Positions 1-10,958 of a DNA stretch of 27,442 nt are shown here, piece by piece (within the stretch, counting starts at the first letter, position 1; every line of letters starts with the position of its first letter). A model generated the notes under the pieces. That model ran no database searches. It was not told where the DNA came from and saw only the letters and a list, made by a program, of their open reading frames with translations. Source of the stretch: Sperchopsis tessellata (lineage: Eukaryota > Arthropoda > Insecta > Coleoptera > Hydrophilidae); NCBI GenBank assembly GCA_033557685.1, contig JAWQRN010000657.1, positions 1-27,442 of the forward strand, given 5' to 3'. A program made the position numbers and the translations under genes.

Positions 1-4
1 GGGG

Positions 5-27
5 GCATTAGGGTGGCTCATATTTTC
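5..27 (+). repeat. Left terminal inverted repeat of the transposon
   Basis: The stretch GCATTAGGGTGGCTCA, followed by TATTTTC, is the reverse complement of 2712-2736 apart from a 2-nt gap and about two mismatches. Confidence 0.7.
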
Positions 28-303
28 AAAGTTTAAATTTTCTTCGCACTACCCCGCGTTTCATTTTATGGAAAAATAATTTGTATAAAATTTCTGCTCA
101 ATCGGATGAAGGAAAATTGAAAATCGAAAAATTCATAAAATCACAAAAAAAAATCAATTTTATTGGTTTATCTTGCGAAATATTAATTATATGTAAAAAA
201 GTATTACGCAAAAGATGATCTATTAGAAATGCACATATTGATATATACTACTTTTTCTCGAAAGAGTAACGATTTCTGAGAAAAATGTGAAAATAACTTA
301 TTT

Positions 304-1773
304 TTACTGCAAATCTTGATGCCGATGTAAAGTATCTTTTTTATAACCTGACGACTTTTGGTGAAGAAAAAAACAAATCTCACAGATCGCATTCTCTTTT
401 TGTAATGATAATACAAATTCACCACGAAATAGAATGATTTTCAAGCAATAAATAGGTAGTGTTTCGCCAAGGCAAACTGCTGTTAATTCTAAAAATTGCC
501 CATAATCCTCTCTAGGCTGCTGTTCCTTAAAAGTATTTCTAACAAAGTCAATAATTCGTGATACATCGCCCTGATCAAGTATCCCTTGACTTTTTGTTTT
601 CAATCCTGGATTGGAAATTATAAACATCGATTATAGACCAAGCGTTTTGAAATTTTTGAAAAATTATTGCAGTCGGACCTGTAGTTTTACCCATATTTTC
701 CTCGAAACTGCTTCTAAGAAAGATTTTATGTATATGATGTCTGCAAGGTAAATACAAAGGACCATTTTCTAAAAAAAATTATATGAAAACGCATGCACCT
801 CTAAAACTTCCAGTATTCGTTGCTGTCGTATCGAAATCCAATACATAAATCAGGATAACCCTTTCACAAACAGCAGATGCCTGCTCTTTTCCAGTTCCAG
901 ATTGTAATACAGGCACTCCAAGAACTTACTCAATATTGCCATTAGAAAAAAGTCTATCCACCGTTTCTTTACCTGTTAATGCTGGAAGTAATTTAGTATC
1001 CCAATGCACGACAGCAGCTTGCAATTTGGTGTTCTTGAAGTGCTTCTTAACTTCAGTTGGCTTTTCTTTGCGTATTTTTTCTCTATAAATGTGAATGGAT
1101 GACCTATTGATGACAAAATCCTGGACATTATGACCCAATGCCTCGGTAGTAGCAATGCAAATATTAACTGCATCCCTATCACATTTACATTTACATTTAT
1201 CTAAGGCCGCAGCAAGCTAGTAGTAATTACTTTACGGCTTCTCTTCATTTTTGCTTCTGGTGATACAACTTCCATATCTTCTGGGAGAGGATGTTTTACC
1301 ACAATCTTATCAGTGGATTTTCCAACAACTGGTACTACATTGATATCTGCATCTAAACTGCTGATTGAAGTTGATAACGAGATCAATTCGACAGTTTTCT
1401 CTTTAAAAACAGAAAATATTCAAAGATACGAGATCAAATAAAATAACACACATGTACAAAAAATATCAGTATTGAATCACTTAGTTGTTCAGTTTCGTGA
1501 TTTGTTCGCTCTTTTCTTATCAAGGCTGTCTATTCTGGTTCTGAAGATCTTTTTTTCTTTTTCAAATTCCTTGCAATCGATTTGGTACATGAATCCTAGC
1601 CGTTCTTTTAACCTATCTTTAATTAAAAACTGCTTATCTTCTTCAATAGTAATCATATCCAAAGTGTTAGCATGTGCAATGTCAAAAAAATCCTCGAGTT
1701 TCCATTCAAAATCAGTTTCTTTTTTCTTATGAGCTTCCGATGATCTCCCAGCGATTTTTGTAGTAGCCTCCAT
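304..1773 (-). pseudogene. Broken transposase-like coding fragments
   Basis: Read on the - strand, open pieces occur in order at 1773-1489, 1386-1201, 1138-926, 757-575 and 627-304. The first is lysine- and glutamate-rich. The third carries VVHWDTKLLPALTGKETVDR. The fourth carries YLPCRHHI and then a glycine- and tryptophan-containing stretch. The last carries QPREDYGQFLELTAVCLG. From memory, this succession resembles a family of transposase-like proteins often annotated only as uncharacterised in arthropods, but I could not check it. Stops and frame changes separate the pieces, so no intact enzyme is encoded. The shorter overlapping frames are shadows. Confidence 0.5.
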
Positions 1774-2711
1774 TCTTGGTACAAAGTTTCTAATTTTGGC
1801 ATGCAGTTTATCATCTACAGAGTTGGAACTCTACATTTTTCCAAAAAAAAAAAACATCACATCCTGCAAACTAGTCTGGCATTTTCACATATAGTTAACT
1901 TCACTACACGAACATTGAAAACTAATATAGTTAACACTTAAATGTTGAAAATTGATAATATTTTATCTTCCTGGCACATATATTGCGGACTACTTAGTTA
2001 ACAGAGTTGCATCTGTCATTATATTAATAGCAGAATACACTGCAAAAGTCATTTCAAACCGCTCTCGTTTGATCCATACGTACGTTTCGCGGAATACCAC
2101 CGCTTCATAAGTTAATTTGATAGCAAGTTACTTTAAGTTATATCATGCGAGTAAATAAATTTTCTCACATAAATGAACACAAGACATTGCGACATGAGAA
2201 TTTATTTTCACTCTTCCGAATTCCGAGAGAAAACTGTTGTCTTTGAGACGAACATCTGCTCACGTAGTCACGTACCAACTGTTTTCTACCTGGTTAAGTC
2301 AGGTATAACGCTTAGTAGAGCGACTAAGAAGGGGTGTCGCAATACACTGAATGCAAGAGATAATGAGAATAGAAGTGCAAGCATTAGCACTTACACGAAA
2401 ATAATACACAAACTGAATTTACTATACTACGTTAACTAAACTATACTGGAGTTGGAATAGCTTGATTCGTGACATTACTTTTTCTCGGAAATCGTTAGTT
2501 GTTCAAGAAAAAGTAATAGATGATAATATGTGAATTTTTAATAAATCTATAACTTTTGAATAACAATGCTTTTTTGTATATACTTAATATTCGCAAATTA
2601 AACAAATAAAATTGTTTTTTTTATGATATTATGATTTTTCAATTTTCAAGGTCCCAGAGACATCCTTTCATTTTATCGCGAAAGAAGGTCCCCAAAACAT
2701 TTTCACCAAGA
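1774..2711. other. Non-coding interior of the transposon
   Basis: This stretch lies between the transposase fragments and the right inverted repeat. Open frames at 2173-2439 and 2631-2918 (+) show no recognisable motif and are probably chance. An A-run occurs near 1844-1856. I see no further gene. Confidence 0.4.
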
Positions 2712-2736
2712 GAAAATCTGAGCCACCCTAGGGTGC
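2712..2736 (-). repeat. Right terminal inverted repeat of the transposon
   Basis: On the - strand this reads GCACCCTAGGGTGGCTCA followed by GATTTTC, matching the left arm at 5-27. It contains the palindrome CACCCTAGGGTG, so the precise outer end is uncertain. Confidence 0.7.
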
Positions 2737-2740
2737 CATT

Positions 2741-3474
2741 TTCCGAAACTTACATCTGGATAGGCATTATATTATCATACGGTGACAAACTATCTCTAAT
2801 TGAATTTTACATCTGTGTACGAGTTTCATCGTTTGTAAAACCATGGGTGATACATTGCATGAAAAATAAACAATTTACAACTGTATCTTCAGGTTTTCCG
2901 ATAATATATCTACTGTGACCGTGGAAGTCTACGTACATAATTCATTTACCACGTTGTTAACTTTCGTAAGCTACATGCTACATATTTAAAAGAGAAAAGA
3001 GTTAAATATAATGTTTCGAAAAGCAAGTTACTGATTCACAGACGAAAAGGTACTGAATTAATCTTTTTCAAATAAAATGGGTTTTGTAGTATATTGTACC
3101 ATTATTAATAAACAATAGATTCAAAGTTATTAATATACACCATAGAACACAGTAATTGTTCTATATGATGTTTACAATGTTTCGGAGACTATTCAGTTAT
3201 TTCGCATCGCCCGTAGATATGGATGCTTATTATAAGTATTACCACGTACTATTAGCTTCCATCTGGGTAAACAAGTTTAATTTTACAAGTTTTATTCTGA
3301 TTCTGAGGCAGCTATCAGAACCTGAAACATGTTTATTAGAACTAAGAAATAATATAAAATTAGCATTTGCTTTGTGCTTACTTATGATACCAATTACAAT
3401 AGCGAAATATTGACAGATAAATTCTACTTGTATCAAATATATTTTTTTACGAACAATGTTTTTTTCCCTAACAG
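2741..3474 (+). other. Upstream intron segment of the Ig-protein gene
   Basis: This AT-rich stretch lies between the transposon and the first recognisable exon. It ends in a pyrimidine-rich tract and acceptor, TTTTTTTCCCTAACAG, at 3474. The frame entering the next exon is phase 0. I found no upstream exon here; the open frames at 3156-3413 (+) and 3239-3436 (-) have no protein-family features. The preceding exon must lie outside the window. Confidence 0.6.
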
Positions 3475-3604
3475 GTATGGAATATGACAGCTTGGCCTAG
3501 TGAGCAATTGGACAGGACAGCCCCTAATTCGAATTACACCTGCCAGAGTTCAGAAAATAATATAGGACCCGGCGTAAACTCCACGATAGAAATCGCAGTC
3601 GACT
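3475..3604 (+). CDS. Exon A: C-terminal half of an Ig domain
   Basis: The exon begins after TTTCCCTAACAG and ends at donor T|GTAAGA. It encodes 43 codons plus one base (phase 0 in, phase 1 out). Numbering the partial protein from Val1, it contains NSNYTC (residues 18-23), the typical Y-x-C of the F strand of an Ig domain. It ends with a G-strand-like stretch before V-D-Y, where Tyr44 is split over the splice site. Sequons are at Asn3, Asn20 and Asn35. The other half of this domain, including its first cysteine and tryptophan, must come from an upstream exon outside the window. There is a Met at codon 4, but it lies inside the domain and is not a credible start. Confidence 0.88.
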
Positions 3605-3664
3605 GTAAGAAACCCTTTTATTTTCATCATTTCTCTCTTTTACGACTAACGTTGAAATTTTCAG
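3605..3664 (+). other. 60-bp intron, stop-free and a multiple of three
   Basis: The donor is GTAAGA and the acceptor TTTTCAG. Removing it joins V-D-Y to P-P-E-N-L-T, the usual linker into a following Ig domain. The intron has no in-frame stop, so the open frame runs across both exons if it is retained. Confidence 0.85.
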
Positions 3665-3922
3665 ATCCACCTGAAAACTTGACCGTCTCCAATCGAGTTG
3701 TGTCAGTTGTAGAGGGTAACCAGCCGGAAAAGGTAACTTGCAGTGGAAAAGGCCATCCAGCTCTCTCATATGTGTGGAGGAAGAATAGTACGTCGGAGCC
3801 GCTCTCGAAGACACATATATTAAGACTTGGTCAGATGTCCAGAGCAGATGCTGGAAGTTATATTTGCGAGGCCACAAATCGCCATGGCACCGAAACGACA
3901 ATGGTGTACCTCAGCGTTCATT
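3665..3922 (+). CDS. Exon B: complete Ig (C2-like) domain
   Basis: This 258-nt phase 1-1 exon encodes one Ig domain, residues 44-130 of the partial protein. Hallmarks are YPPENLTV at the start, B-strand VTCSGKG (Cys69), C-strand YVWRKN (Trp81), and the F-strand signature ADAGSYICEA (Asp105, Gly107, Tyr109, Cys111) followed by N-x-x-G. Sequons are at Asn48 and Asn84. The donor GTGAGT splits Tyr130. A symmetric 1-1 exon holding one domain is typical of Ig-superfamily genes and allows the exon to be skipped without a frameshift. The length, about 86 residues, is normal for a C2-set domain. A - strand open frame over the same bases is a shadow. Confidence 0.93.
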
Positions 3923-6900
3923 GTGAGTTATCTTATTGTCATAGCGTTCTGGCGGTCTAATTGTGTATAGAATTAGTTTATATATTATACGAGATATATT
4001 TGGGAGGGACGGAACTTGTGAAATAGGGAGATATAAGGACTGAAGATATATATTAACAACTTGGTAGTTACTCACGGCTAACACCTACATTTCCCTACAA
4101 TGCATTAATATATTGCCGTTAAGTTTTACGCTGAATTAAACTTGGGACATAAGTTACAAATTTGACACTAAAGATCGAGCTGTATCCCATGTAATATAGT
4201 GTACAGAATATTGGTAAATGAAACTGGACTTTACCGATAATATTTTCTTCGCCTTTTACATTTTTTTTATAAAAATGGACCAACGTCGTTTTCATTGTTG
4301 TAAAAATTCAAAATGTATGATTAATTTTATCAATAAATTGTAATATTGTAAAACATCTTAAGAAACAGTGACCTATAGAAAACCAATATACGTCATAAAC
4401 GGAATTATAATTTATAAAAAACTACCCACACCTAGATGGTCATAAGGAGAGTGGGTTTGACATTCTCAGCAACAAATCAACCATTATGTAAATGTACATC
4501 GCTACAAATTTATTTAGTATTTTTAAAAAAAAATACACATTATCATATAAGACCTTCTGAATATTCTCCTCCTTAACTATCTGGCATTTAAGTTTTCATC
4601 AATATAATTTTACATATTTTTCTTGATCTACTTACACCTCTTATGGCCTCCAAAGCAACATCAATGTACATTTACAATATTGCACATTATATCTAAATTT
4701 AGACCTGTCGGCTCAGAAATTCCTTCTTGTGTTCCATCACGATTCCTTATCAAAATATTGATTAAACACTCATGAATTCGGAGATATTTTCATTTTGTAA
4801 ATTACATCTTCTTTTACCATAAATATAGAATCTATGTTAACTTGTCTGCTCCCAAACATCGTATGTTTCGTCTCATAGCAATAAGTTGACATTGTCTTCA
4901 ATGATTTATTCATTTTTATAATTAAGTTTTCACTTTTAGGCTCTACCAATATAACTGTGTCATCCCCTTTACGTATATATCATTAAGTTGTGCTGTCATA
5001 ACAAATTTATAACTCACAACCTTGACGTACATACATCGTAATTTAAAGTTCATCAGCAAAATTATCATCATCAATCCTTTTTATGTCGCTTAAGAAATAT
5101 CTATAGAGAAACGTGAATACACTCCGCATTCTAGACAGTGCAATATTTCCCCCTCCATTACTGTTTTGTAGATAATCACCATTTTCATTAATGACGATTG
5201 CCAACATAAATCATTTCCAATTTGCAAATTAAAAATTCACATTTTATAAAAAATTTGTAAACTTGTATTAGTGTAAGTACTCGTTTGTACCTTAATGGGA
5301 ACATACCAGTACAAGTAGAACCGCACAAGCTATGTATGTAGTGTCGAGAATCAGTACGTCGTATTAATAAATATATTGTAAAACACATATTCATTAAATG
5401 TAAACGTATATTTGGTCGTTCCCAGATATCAAACAGAATACGTCATTCTCGTATTTGCACTAGAATTGTATAGACCGCCCACATTCAAGATCTTTAATAA
5501 ACAGAAGTTGCTCCAAATGATCTATAAATATCTCCGAAACGTTGTTTTCATTACTATTTATAGTCATGTTTTTCATCTAAGTTAACATCCCATCGCCAAA
5601 CCCAAGGGCTGTGTAAACATTTTGTCGTTAAAATTTTAAAAATTTAGCTTCATTACAACCTCAAAAGCTTCAGCCAAAGAGGCGGAGTCCACATCTAAAA
5701 AGCCAGATCACGAAAATAAACCATGTACAAGAGTAATAAAATCATATCCAAGGATAGCAGTGAAGAGGTTAGACACTTCAAAATAAACTATAAGAATAGC
5801 ACTGTCAGTATGATTGATGATGTGATGTAAACTAAGACGATTTGTTCACCACATACCTAGATTTGAAATTTATTACAGACTAGACTATAGTTTCTAAACA
5901 AAAATAGAGCTATTCTTTGAGTGTGCGATTCCATAAAAACACCACAGATACAATAGAACACCCTTCATTATAAATTCTAGATAAACCGTAAAACCTAGGG
6001 ATGCAAGGCTTCATATGAGGATATCAGATCATTAAAAAAACTACAATCATAATTATTTAAAATGTTAGTAACCAAAAATTATTATCAAGAAAGTTATGTT
6101 ACCTTACCACAGAAATTCAACCCCGACGTACCAACCACGCAGGACCCTTTATCCGCCTTGGAACTAATGAGATCTGATCAACAATCTTTTTTCTTATGGA
6201 AGAATACATTTTATCCTTGTTAATAAAGTGCAAACCTAGATACGACTTAATATACAGCATGTCTTCTATCGTAACAAAAACAACACACTCAGTCTGCAAC
6301 CTCTGGAATGAAAATTCGATATGAATGACTATCTCCTTTGCGGCATATTGGTCGATACATGAATGAGATTTTTGTTTTATAAAACAATTAGAAAAACTCA
6401 GAGTGTGCTGATGAAAACTATTGAAAGTTAAAAAATCCACTAAAACGCTATTTTAAATCCCCAGAAAAGCAAGCAAGTTTAAATTTCTGCGAATTAATAA
6501 AAAGAAATACAAGGAGTACCATCGAAGTTTTCGGTAGGAATGGTCAATAAAGATTTGTGTTTTATGATGTTATTGTTAAGACGAATAAAAGAACAATTAG
6601 ACTATTAACAAACATCTGTACAAAGGAAAGAACACATCAGATGATATATATTTATAATCACAGACATGGGACCAGTAATATTTAAAATACTATTAGAAAC
6701 TTTCTGACAAGACATGCTTAAGAAAAATAAAGCCACTACTCATTTTCATGAGTCTGACACCGCATTTAATCTCGATAAAGGTTATAGGCTCCAGCTAGTT
6801 GAATACTTGAAGATTTATCTATCTTCCTCCTATGACCCTAACATGGCCATTAATGAAATGTCTTATCCACCTTCTCTTTCAAAGTCAATGCTATATTCGG

Positions 6901-7414
6901 CATTGATATCTAATTCTTCTGTATACCGTCAGTAAGTTTTGTCGTCTTTGTCTACTTTCCACTTTATACGTGTAGCCTCCATTGATAGTCACAGATATGT
7001 TTACATTTGCTAAGTCCTTTTCTCCACATATTTTAACTGCATTTTTCATCTTTTTATAACCAGATTATGCAGTTATGCACTCTAGGCAGAGAATTTTTTA
7101 CTGTTTTTCATGTTTATATGTGACTCTATTTTGACCTGCCATGAAACTAGATCCAATACTGCGATGCCGAGATCAAACAACCAAACCGTTCAGTAAAAAG
7201 TCTTGGAAAAAGTGGTGTATGGTGGTATGGTCATATAACAAGATGTATACATTCCTTTTCACTAAGCTCTGAGAATATAAAAACAAATGCAGGCTCAAAC
7301 AGCTTAATCAGTCATTGAATTATCTTGTTATAGTTGCTAGCCATAGGTACTTATTTCCATAGAGAGATTTCTAAAATAAATATAGCCTGGTAGAGAGACA
7401 TATATAATATTATG

Positions 7415-7640
7415 TTGGCGTCCGTGACCGTATCGTTAAAGCGTTGGAACTATCCGATGCAGTCCGAGTTCGATTCTCAGCCCAGGCGACTTTTCTTAGA
7501 ATAAAATCGCAGGGGTTTGGAATCAATTCGTTAAATATTAAGAAATGAGTCTGGTAAAAAATAAATGTTCTAGTTAAATATTACACTAGTACTAGGCTAA
7601 ATGGTAAAAAGACAAGGCCAATTAAACAAATCCAAAAAAA
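7415..7640 (+). mobile_element. tRNA-derived SINE, copy 1
   Basis: A B-box-like GAGTTCGATTCTC (about 7467-7479) lies at the 3' end of a tRNA-like head with CCGTATCGTTAAAGCGTTGG upstream. It is followed by CAGCCCAGGCGACTTTTCT and then GGGGTTTGGAATC and TGAGTCTGGT. The same order of blocks recurs near 14900-15090 (ATTCTCAGCCCAGGC, TCTTGGAAT, ATGAGTTTGGT, GGCCAA), which supports a dispersed family with a pol III-type head. Its 3' part was later copied in the local tandem duplication. The left and right ends are approximate and no target-site duplication was identified. Confidence 0.6.
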
Positions 7641-8052
7641 TAATATTATATATTTGAAATTTAAAAATACAATTTGTTCACATAATTCTTTCAAATGTAA
7701 ATACTTTATAGTAGTCAATCACTATATCTTAGCTCAATTTCTGCAAATACTTCGTTGATTTGTTTATAAAGTAAGTCACAGACACTATGGAATACTAAGA
7801 AATGAGTCTGGTAAAAAATAAATGTTCTAGTTAAATATTACACTAGTACTAGGCTAAATGGTAAAAAGAGAAGGCCAATTAAACAAATCCAAAAAAATAA
7901 TATCATATATTTGAAATTTAAAAATACAATTTGTTCACATAATTCTTTCAAATGTAAATACTTTATAGTAGTCAATCACGATATCTTAGCTCAATTTCTG
8001 CAAATACTTCGTTGATTTGTTTATAAAGTAAGTCACAGACACTATGGAATAC
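7539..8052 (+). repeat. Recent 257-bp tandem duplication
   Basis: Unit 1 is 7539-7795 and unit 2 is 7796-8052. By eye I find only three substitutions: GACAAGG versus GAGAAGG, ATATTATAT versus ATATCATAT, and ATCACTAT versus ATCACGAT. That makes the units about 99% identical, so the duplication is young. Unit 1 begins inside the 3' part of the SINE. Confidence 0.9.
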
Positions 8053-9257
8053 TAAAAAGTTATTATTTATTTTCCACATGTCGGAAACTAAGTCTTCTAG
8101 GCATGACTGATAGTGTCTTCTTTCTATATCTTATCCCTTTTAATCTGTACCTCACGACAAACATATTTTCTAAGTATGATAACCCACACATGTCCTTTGT
8201 CACAACGGGTGTTATCTTTTAGTAAAACTTGGTTGAAAACCCCATAAGGTCGAAGTTCCGCAATGTCTTGGATGTAACGTCGGGCGGTCATATTGAGTCT
8301 AAAGAACCCTATAAGTAACCGACTGGCGTTTGCAATGGTCTACCATACTATAATTCCACTTATTTTATATACATGCCTTTCAGCAGAATCCTGGGAATCA
8401 TGCTTTTCTCTACGTCATCGTCTTATTCTAACACGACCATTTTTCATTCCCAAACAGACTTGGAACACGTCATTAAAGGCGACCTCATTATATTCAATAT
8501 CTCATTACTGAGTTTCATACACCACTACTAATAGTGTTCAACAGTCAAGTGTAGCAAAAAATATTTCTATAATGCGATGATATACCGTACGCATATTTAC
8601 TTTTCACCTTCTTATGCAAACCATTGGTCCCTTAGAATTAAGATTCTTAATTCCTAACGTTGGTTTTGGTTGATGTCATGTCTCACTTGCTCGTTATTCT
8701 TTTACATCTGTTTACTCTATCAGAATTTTCACGGAGTCACACTCCAGCCTCCCGTAACTCAATTATCCAACCTCTATGAAAATAATTTAGCAAATTGTAC
8801 GTAGCATGAACTGATGATTAATGGTTTCCCCACAAATATAATTTTTAGCCTTTAGAAAACAAATTAACATATGTATAGTTAAATAGGTATTTATATGTTT
8901 TAAGTTATTTTCATGCAAGTATTTTGAGACAATCAAACGTTATAATTGTGTTTCGTAACAGTGTAAACGACTTGGTCCATTTTAGCAAGTTTATTGGCCT
9001 GTTTAGTATCGATTAACGCTTCGAAATGTCCATTAGAAAGTTTTAGGAGTGACATAATATTTACGCCCGGATGGGAATGGGATTAAAATTGTATTTTTCG
9101 AAGGTGAAATTGCTTGTGCACCAGCACATTACATTACGTTCATTGCACCACATAAAACGATTCACGTGTTCCTCGTCCATTGTTAGATCGAGAGAACGAA
9201 TGGGTCGCCTGTGAACGAGCAAAAACTGCCGACGAAACAGTAAATATTTTTTTACAG

Positions 9258-9521
9258 ACAAACCCGAATGCGGCATCATCAAGACTGATGTTGATGGAAA
9301 CCCCGCACTTGTCTGCACGGCCCACGCGAATCCACAAGAAGTTTCCTTCACCTGGAAGATCCAGGGGTCGAACGACACTACAGTGGAAGCAATCTCCATA
9401 AAACAAGAAGGCATGAAGAGTATCCTATTGTTAGACACCGGTGTGGATACCGTCCGCACCTATCTGTGTTTCGCCAACAACTCGGTCGGAGAGAGCGTTC
9501 CCTGCGAAATAGATGTCCCCG
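9258..9521 (+). CDS. Exon C: membrane-proximal Ig domain with extra cysteine pair
   Basis: This 264-nt phase 1-1 exon encodes residues 130-218. It opens with YKPECGI and carries B-strand LVCTAHANP (Cys149), C-strand FTWKI (Trp162) and F-strand TYLCFANNSVGE (Tyr198, Cys200). Sequons are at Asn168 and Asn203. Beyond the usual disulphide pair there are Cys134 near the start and Cys212 near the end (VPCEID), which could form a second bridge clamping the domain; this is inference. The acceptor is ATTTTTTTACAG and the donor GTACGT. The base composition is clearly less AT-rich than the flanking introns, as expected for an exon. The - strand frame at 9061-9459 is antisense to this exon and not a gene. 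Confidence 0.93.
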
Positions 9522-9670
9522 GTACGTATCTGGTTTGCCATCTCCTTTCCAGTCATCCCACGCTATTGTCCATAAATTTCCCGTTGAATTATTTATCTGA
9601 ATTGAGCACGAAAGATTCTCTGATAGTATGCCTTCCCCTAAAGTACCTTGGGTTTTTTCTTTTTGTACAG
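9522..9670 (+). other. 149-bp intron
   Basis: It begins GTACGT and ends in a strong polypyrimidine tract, GGTTTTTTCTTTTTGTACAG. It separates the last Ig domain from the small linker exon. Confidence 0.8.
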
Positions 9671-9706
9671 CTTACCAGGAGCAAAGTAGTCAAATCGGGA
9701 TACCAG
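9671..9706 (+). CDS. Exon D: 36-nt linker microexon
   Basis: A strong acceptor, TTTTTTCTTTTTGTACAG, and a donor, GTAATT, bracket 36 nt in phase 1-1. It encodes A-YQEQSSQIGIP, residues 218-229, a polar, flexible stretch that fits a stalk between the last Ig domain and the membrane. Because it is symmetric, including or skipping it keeps the frame: residue 218 would join directly to the transmembrane exon. It is too short to be found by open-frame length; the call rests on the splice signals, the phase match on both sides and the sensible protein context. An alternatively spliced stalk is a reasonable guess. Confidence 0.75.
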
Positions 9707-10897
9707 GTAATTTTAACATCATTAAGTTGGCATGATGCATGTGCCTCCCGTGCACACGAACACACAAGCTTTTCTCCTGGTGTTTATTTTCTTATCGTGC
9801 ATTTGCCATAAATTATTTTTTTCATATTTTAAATTTGCTATCACCGAACTTCCAATATCAATAAATGATCAATTTTTTATTAGACGCCATCGTTTTGTTT
9901 CTAGATTAAATGGTCATCAATTCGAACATTTATGTCCTAAACAAAATATATTTCTACAGAAATGCTTGTGATAAATCACTTTTTATTTTATGTTAATTAT
10001 AGAAAAATGGCTAAGTTATTCAATCGCACATATTTTGTTTGCAAATATATGTACATTATTAAGGAAACATTGCTTATCAATAATTATAGACTTTCAAATT
10101 AACTTTACTTTAAAATAACTTAACATATATTGGAAGAGATAAAAAGTATGTAAAAACACTAGAACTTTAACACTGACCTTTTCCACGAATTATATATGAT
10201 ATTTTCTAATGTACATTCCATAAAAAAATATGATAAATATATTGATGCCTTTACTGAGTGATATTCAGTTATTTTTCTGATACTGATCTACATTCGAAAA
10301 TGGTACAGAAAATCGATTGTCATTTGAATAAACAATTTTTAGATGTCTTTATAAATAAAGATGACATTCCCATTTATATATAAGCAACGTATTGTTTATC
10401 ATAAAACACCTTTTATTTAGAATATTTATTTATGAGCTGAGAAGCAATTAATTAACGGAATAAATGAAAATGTTTATAAAAAATATGTCTCAAGATTCAC
10501 CCATACCGAATATGGATAGATTCACCCTTCTCAGGGGTCGCCAGTTTTGTCTAAAACAGCTTAAAACCGCAAGTTTGAGCACTTTGTCCCCTAAACCTAT
10601 CTAATATACTTAAAGTACGCTACTTGTTGAATTTATTTATGATATTAAGATTCTTTCAGCTCGAATTGTAAACCCCTAGGCATTATAGTTAATTGAAATT
10701 TAACTTAATTATAATCTCGATGTTTTCTAAAATAATAATTGGTATGTTTTAGTTTAAATTTGAAAGTGTATTAATATAATGTAAAGACAAAGTTTTAGGA
10801 TAACAATCTGTACATTTTAAGCACTCCATTTTAAGAGCTCCACTAAAATAAAAGTTGTTTCCAGTTCAGTAGTGCATATTTTAAAATAATTTTGAAC

Positions 10898-10958
10898 TAT
10901 ACAGGGTATTTCGTTCTTATGGCAAGCACATTTAACACTAAATACAACACCCTATATA
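10898..10958. repeat. Short inverted repeat around ACAGGGTATTTCG
   Basis: TATACAGGGTATTT at the left is matched in reverse complement by CAACACCCTATATA at the right, 60 bp away. Such paired TACAGGGTGTTT / AACACCCTGTA ends are common in insect genomes as remains of very small non-autonomous elements. It abuts a short (TA)n run. Confidence 0.4.

Larger units (their letters stand above)
1..2740 (-). mobile_element. Decayed TIR DNA transposon, transposase on minus strand
   Basis: Imperfect terminal inverted repeats lie at 5-27 and 2712-2736. Both arms share the core AGGGTGGCTCA followed by an ATTTTC stretch. Between them, several - strand reading fragments follow each other in one consistent order from about 1773 down to 304, as expected for one broken transposase. 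The left arm sits at the very edge of the window, so the true left boundary and any target-site duplication cannot be read. The palindromic CCCTAGGG within the right arm also blurs the outer boundary. I do not assign a superfamily. A CRHH motif in the transposase recalls the C-x-x-H motif of hAT-like and related DDE transposases, but that is inference. Confidence 0.65.
3923..9257 (+). other. 5.3-kb intron
   Basis: The intron runs from donor GTGAGT to acceptor ATTTTTTTACAG. It holds a tRNA-derived SINE near 7415-7640 and a 257-bp tandem duplication at 7539-8052. From 3923 to about 7400, and from 8060 to 9240, I see only AT-rich sequence without recognisable coding. Open frames at 5188-5394 (-), 6117-6440 (-), 6714-6935 (+) and 8293-8511 (+) lack family motifs. 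The part from about 8080 to 8520 is less AT-rich than its surroundings and may be an old unrecognised repeat. Confidence 0.7.

Noticed and set aside
3524..3901. 125-codon minus-strand open frame
   Set aside because: It is a shadow of exons A and B on the opposite strand; the + strand has clear Ig signatures.
3484..3960. Single 158-codon exon starting at the Met at 3484
   Set aside because: The Met lies inside an Ig domain and the frame crosses a 60-bp intron with good splice sites; splicing restores a proper inter-domain linker.
7415..7500. Functional tRNA gene
   Set aside because: A B-box is present but the cloverleaf pairing, anticodon arm and acceptor stem are not convincing, and a sequence with the same blocks recurs near 14900; a SINE is the better explanation.
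8293..8511. 72-codon + strand open frame in the 5.3-kb intron
   Set aside because: It has no splice sites in phase with the gene and no recognisable motif; possibly part of an old repeat.
9061..9459. 132-codon minus-strand open frame over the third Ig exon
   Set aside because: It is antisense to a well-supported Ig exon, shows no family motifs, and exists because the exon is less AT-rich and has few antisense stops.
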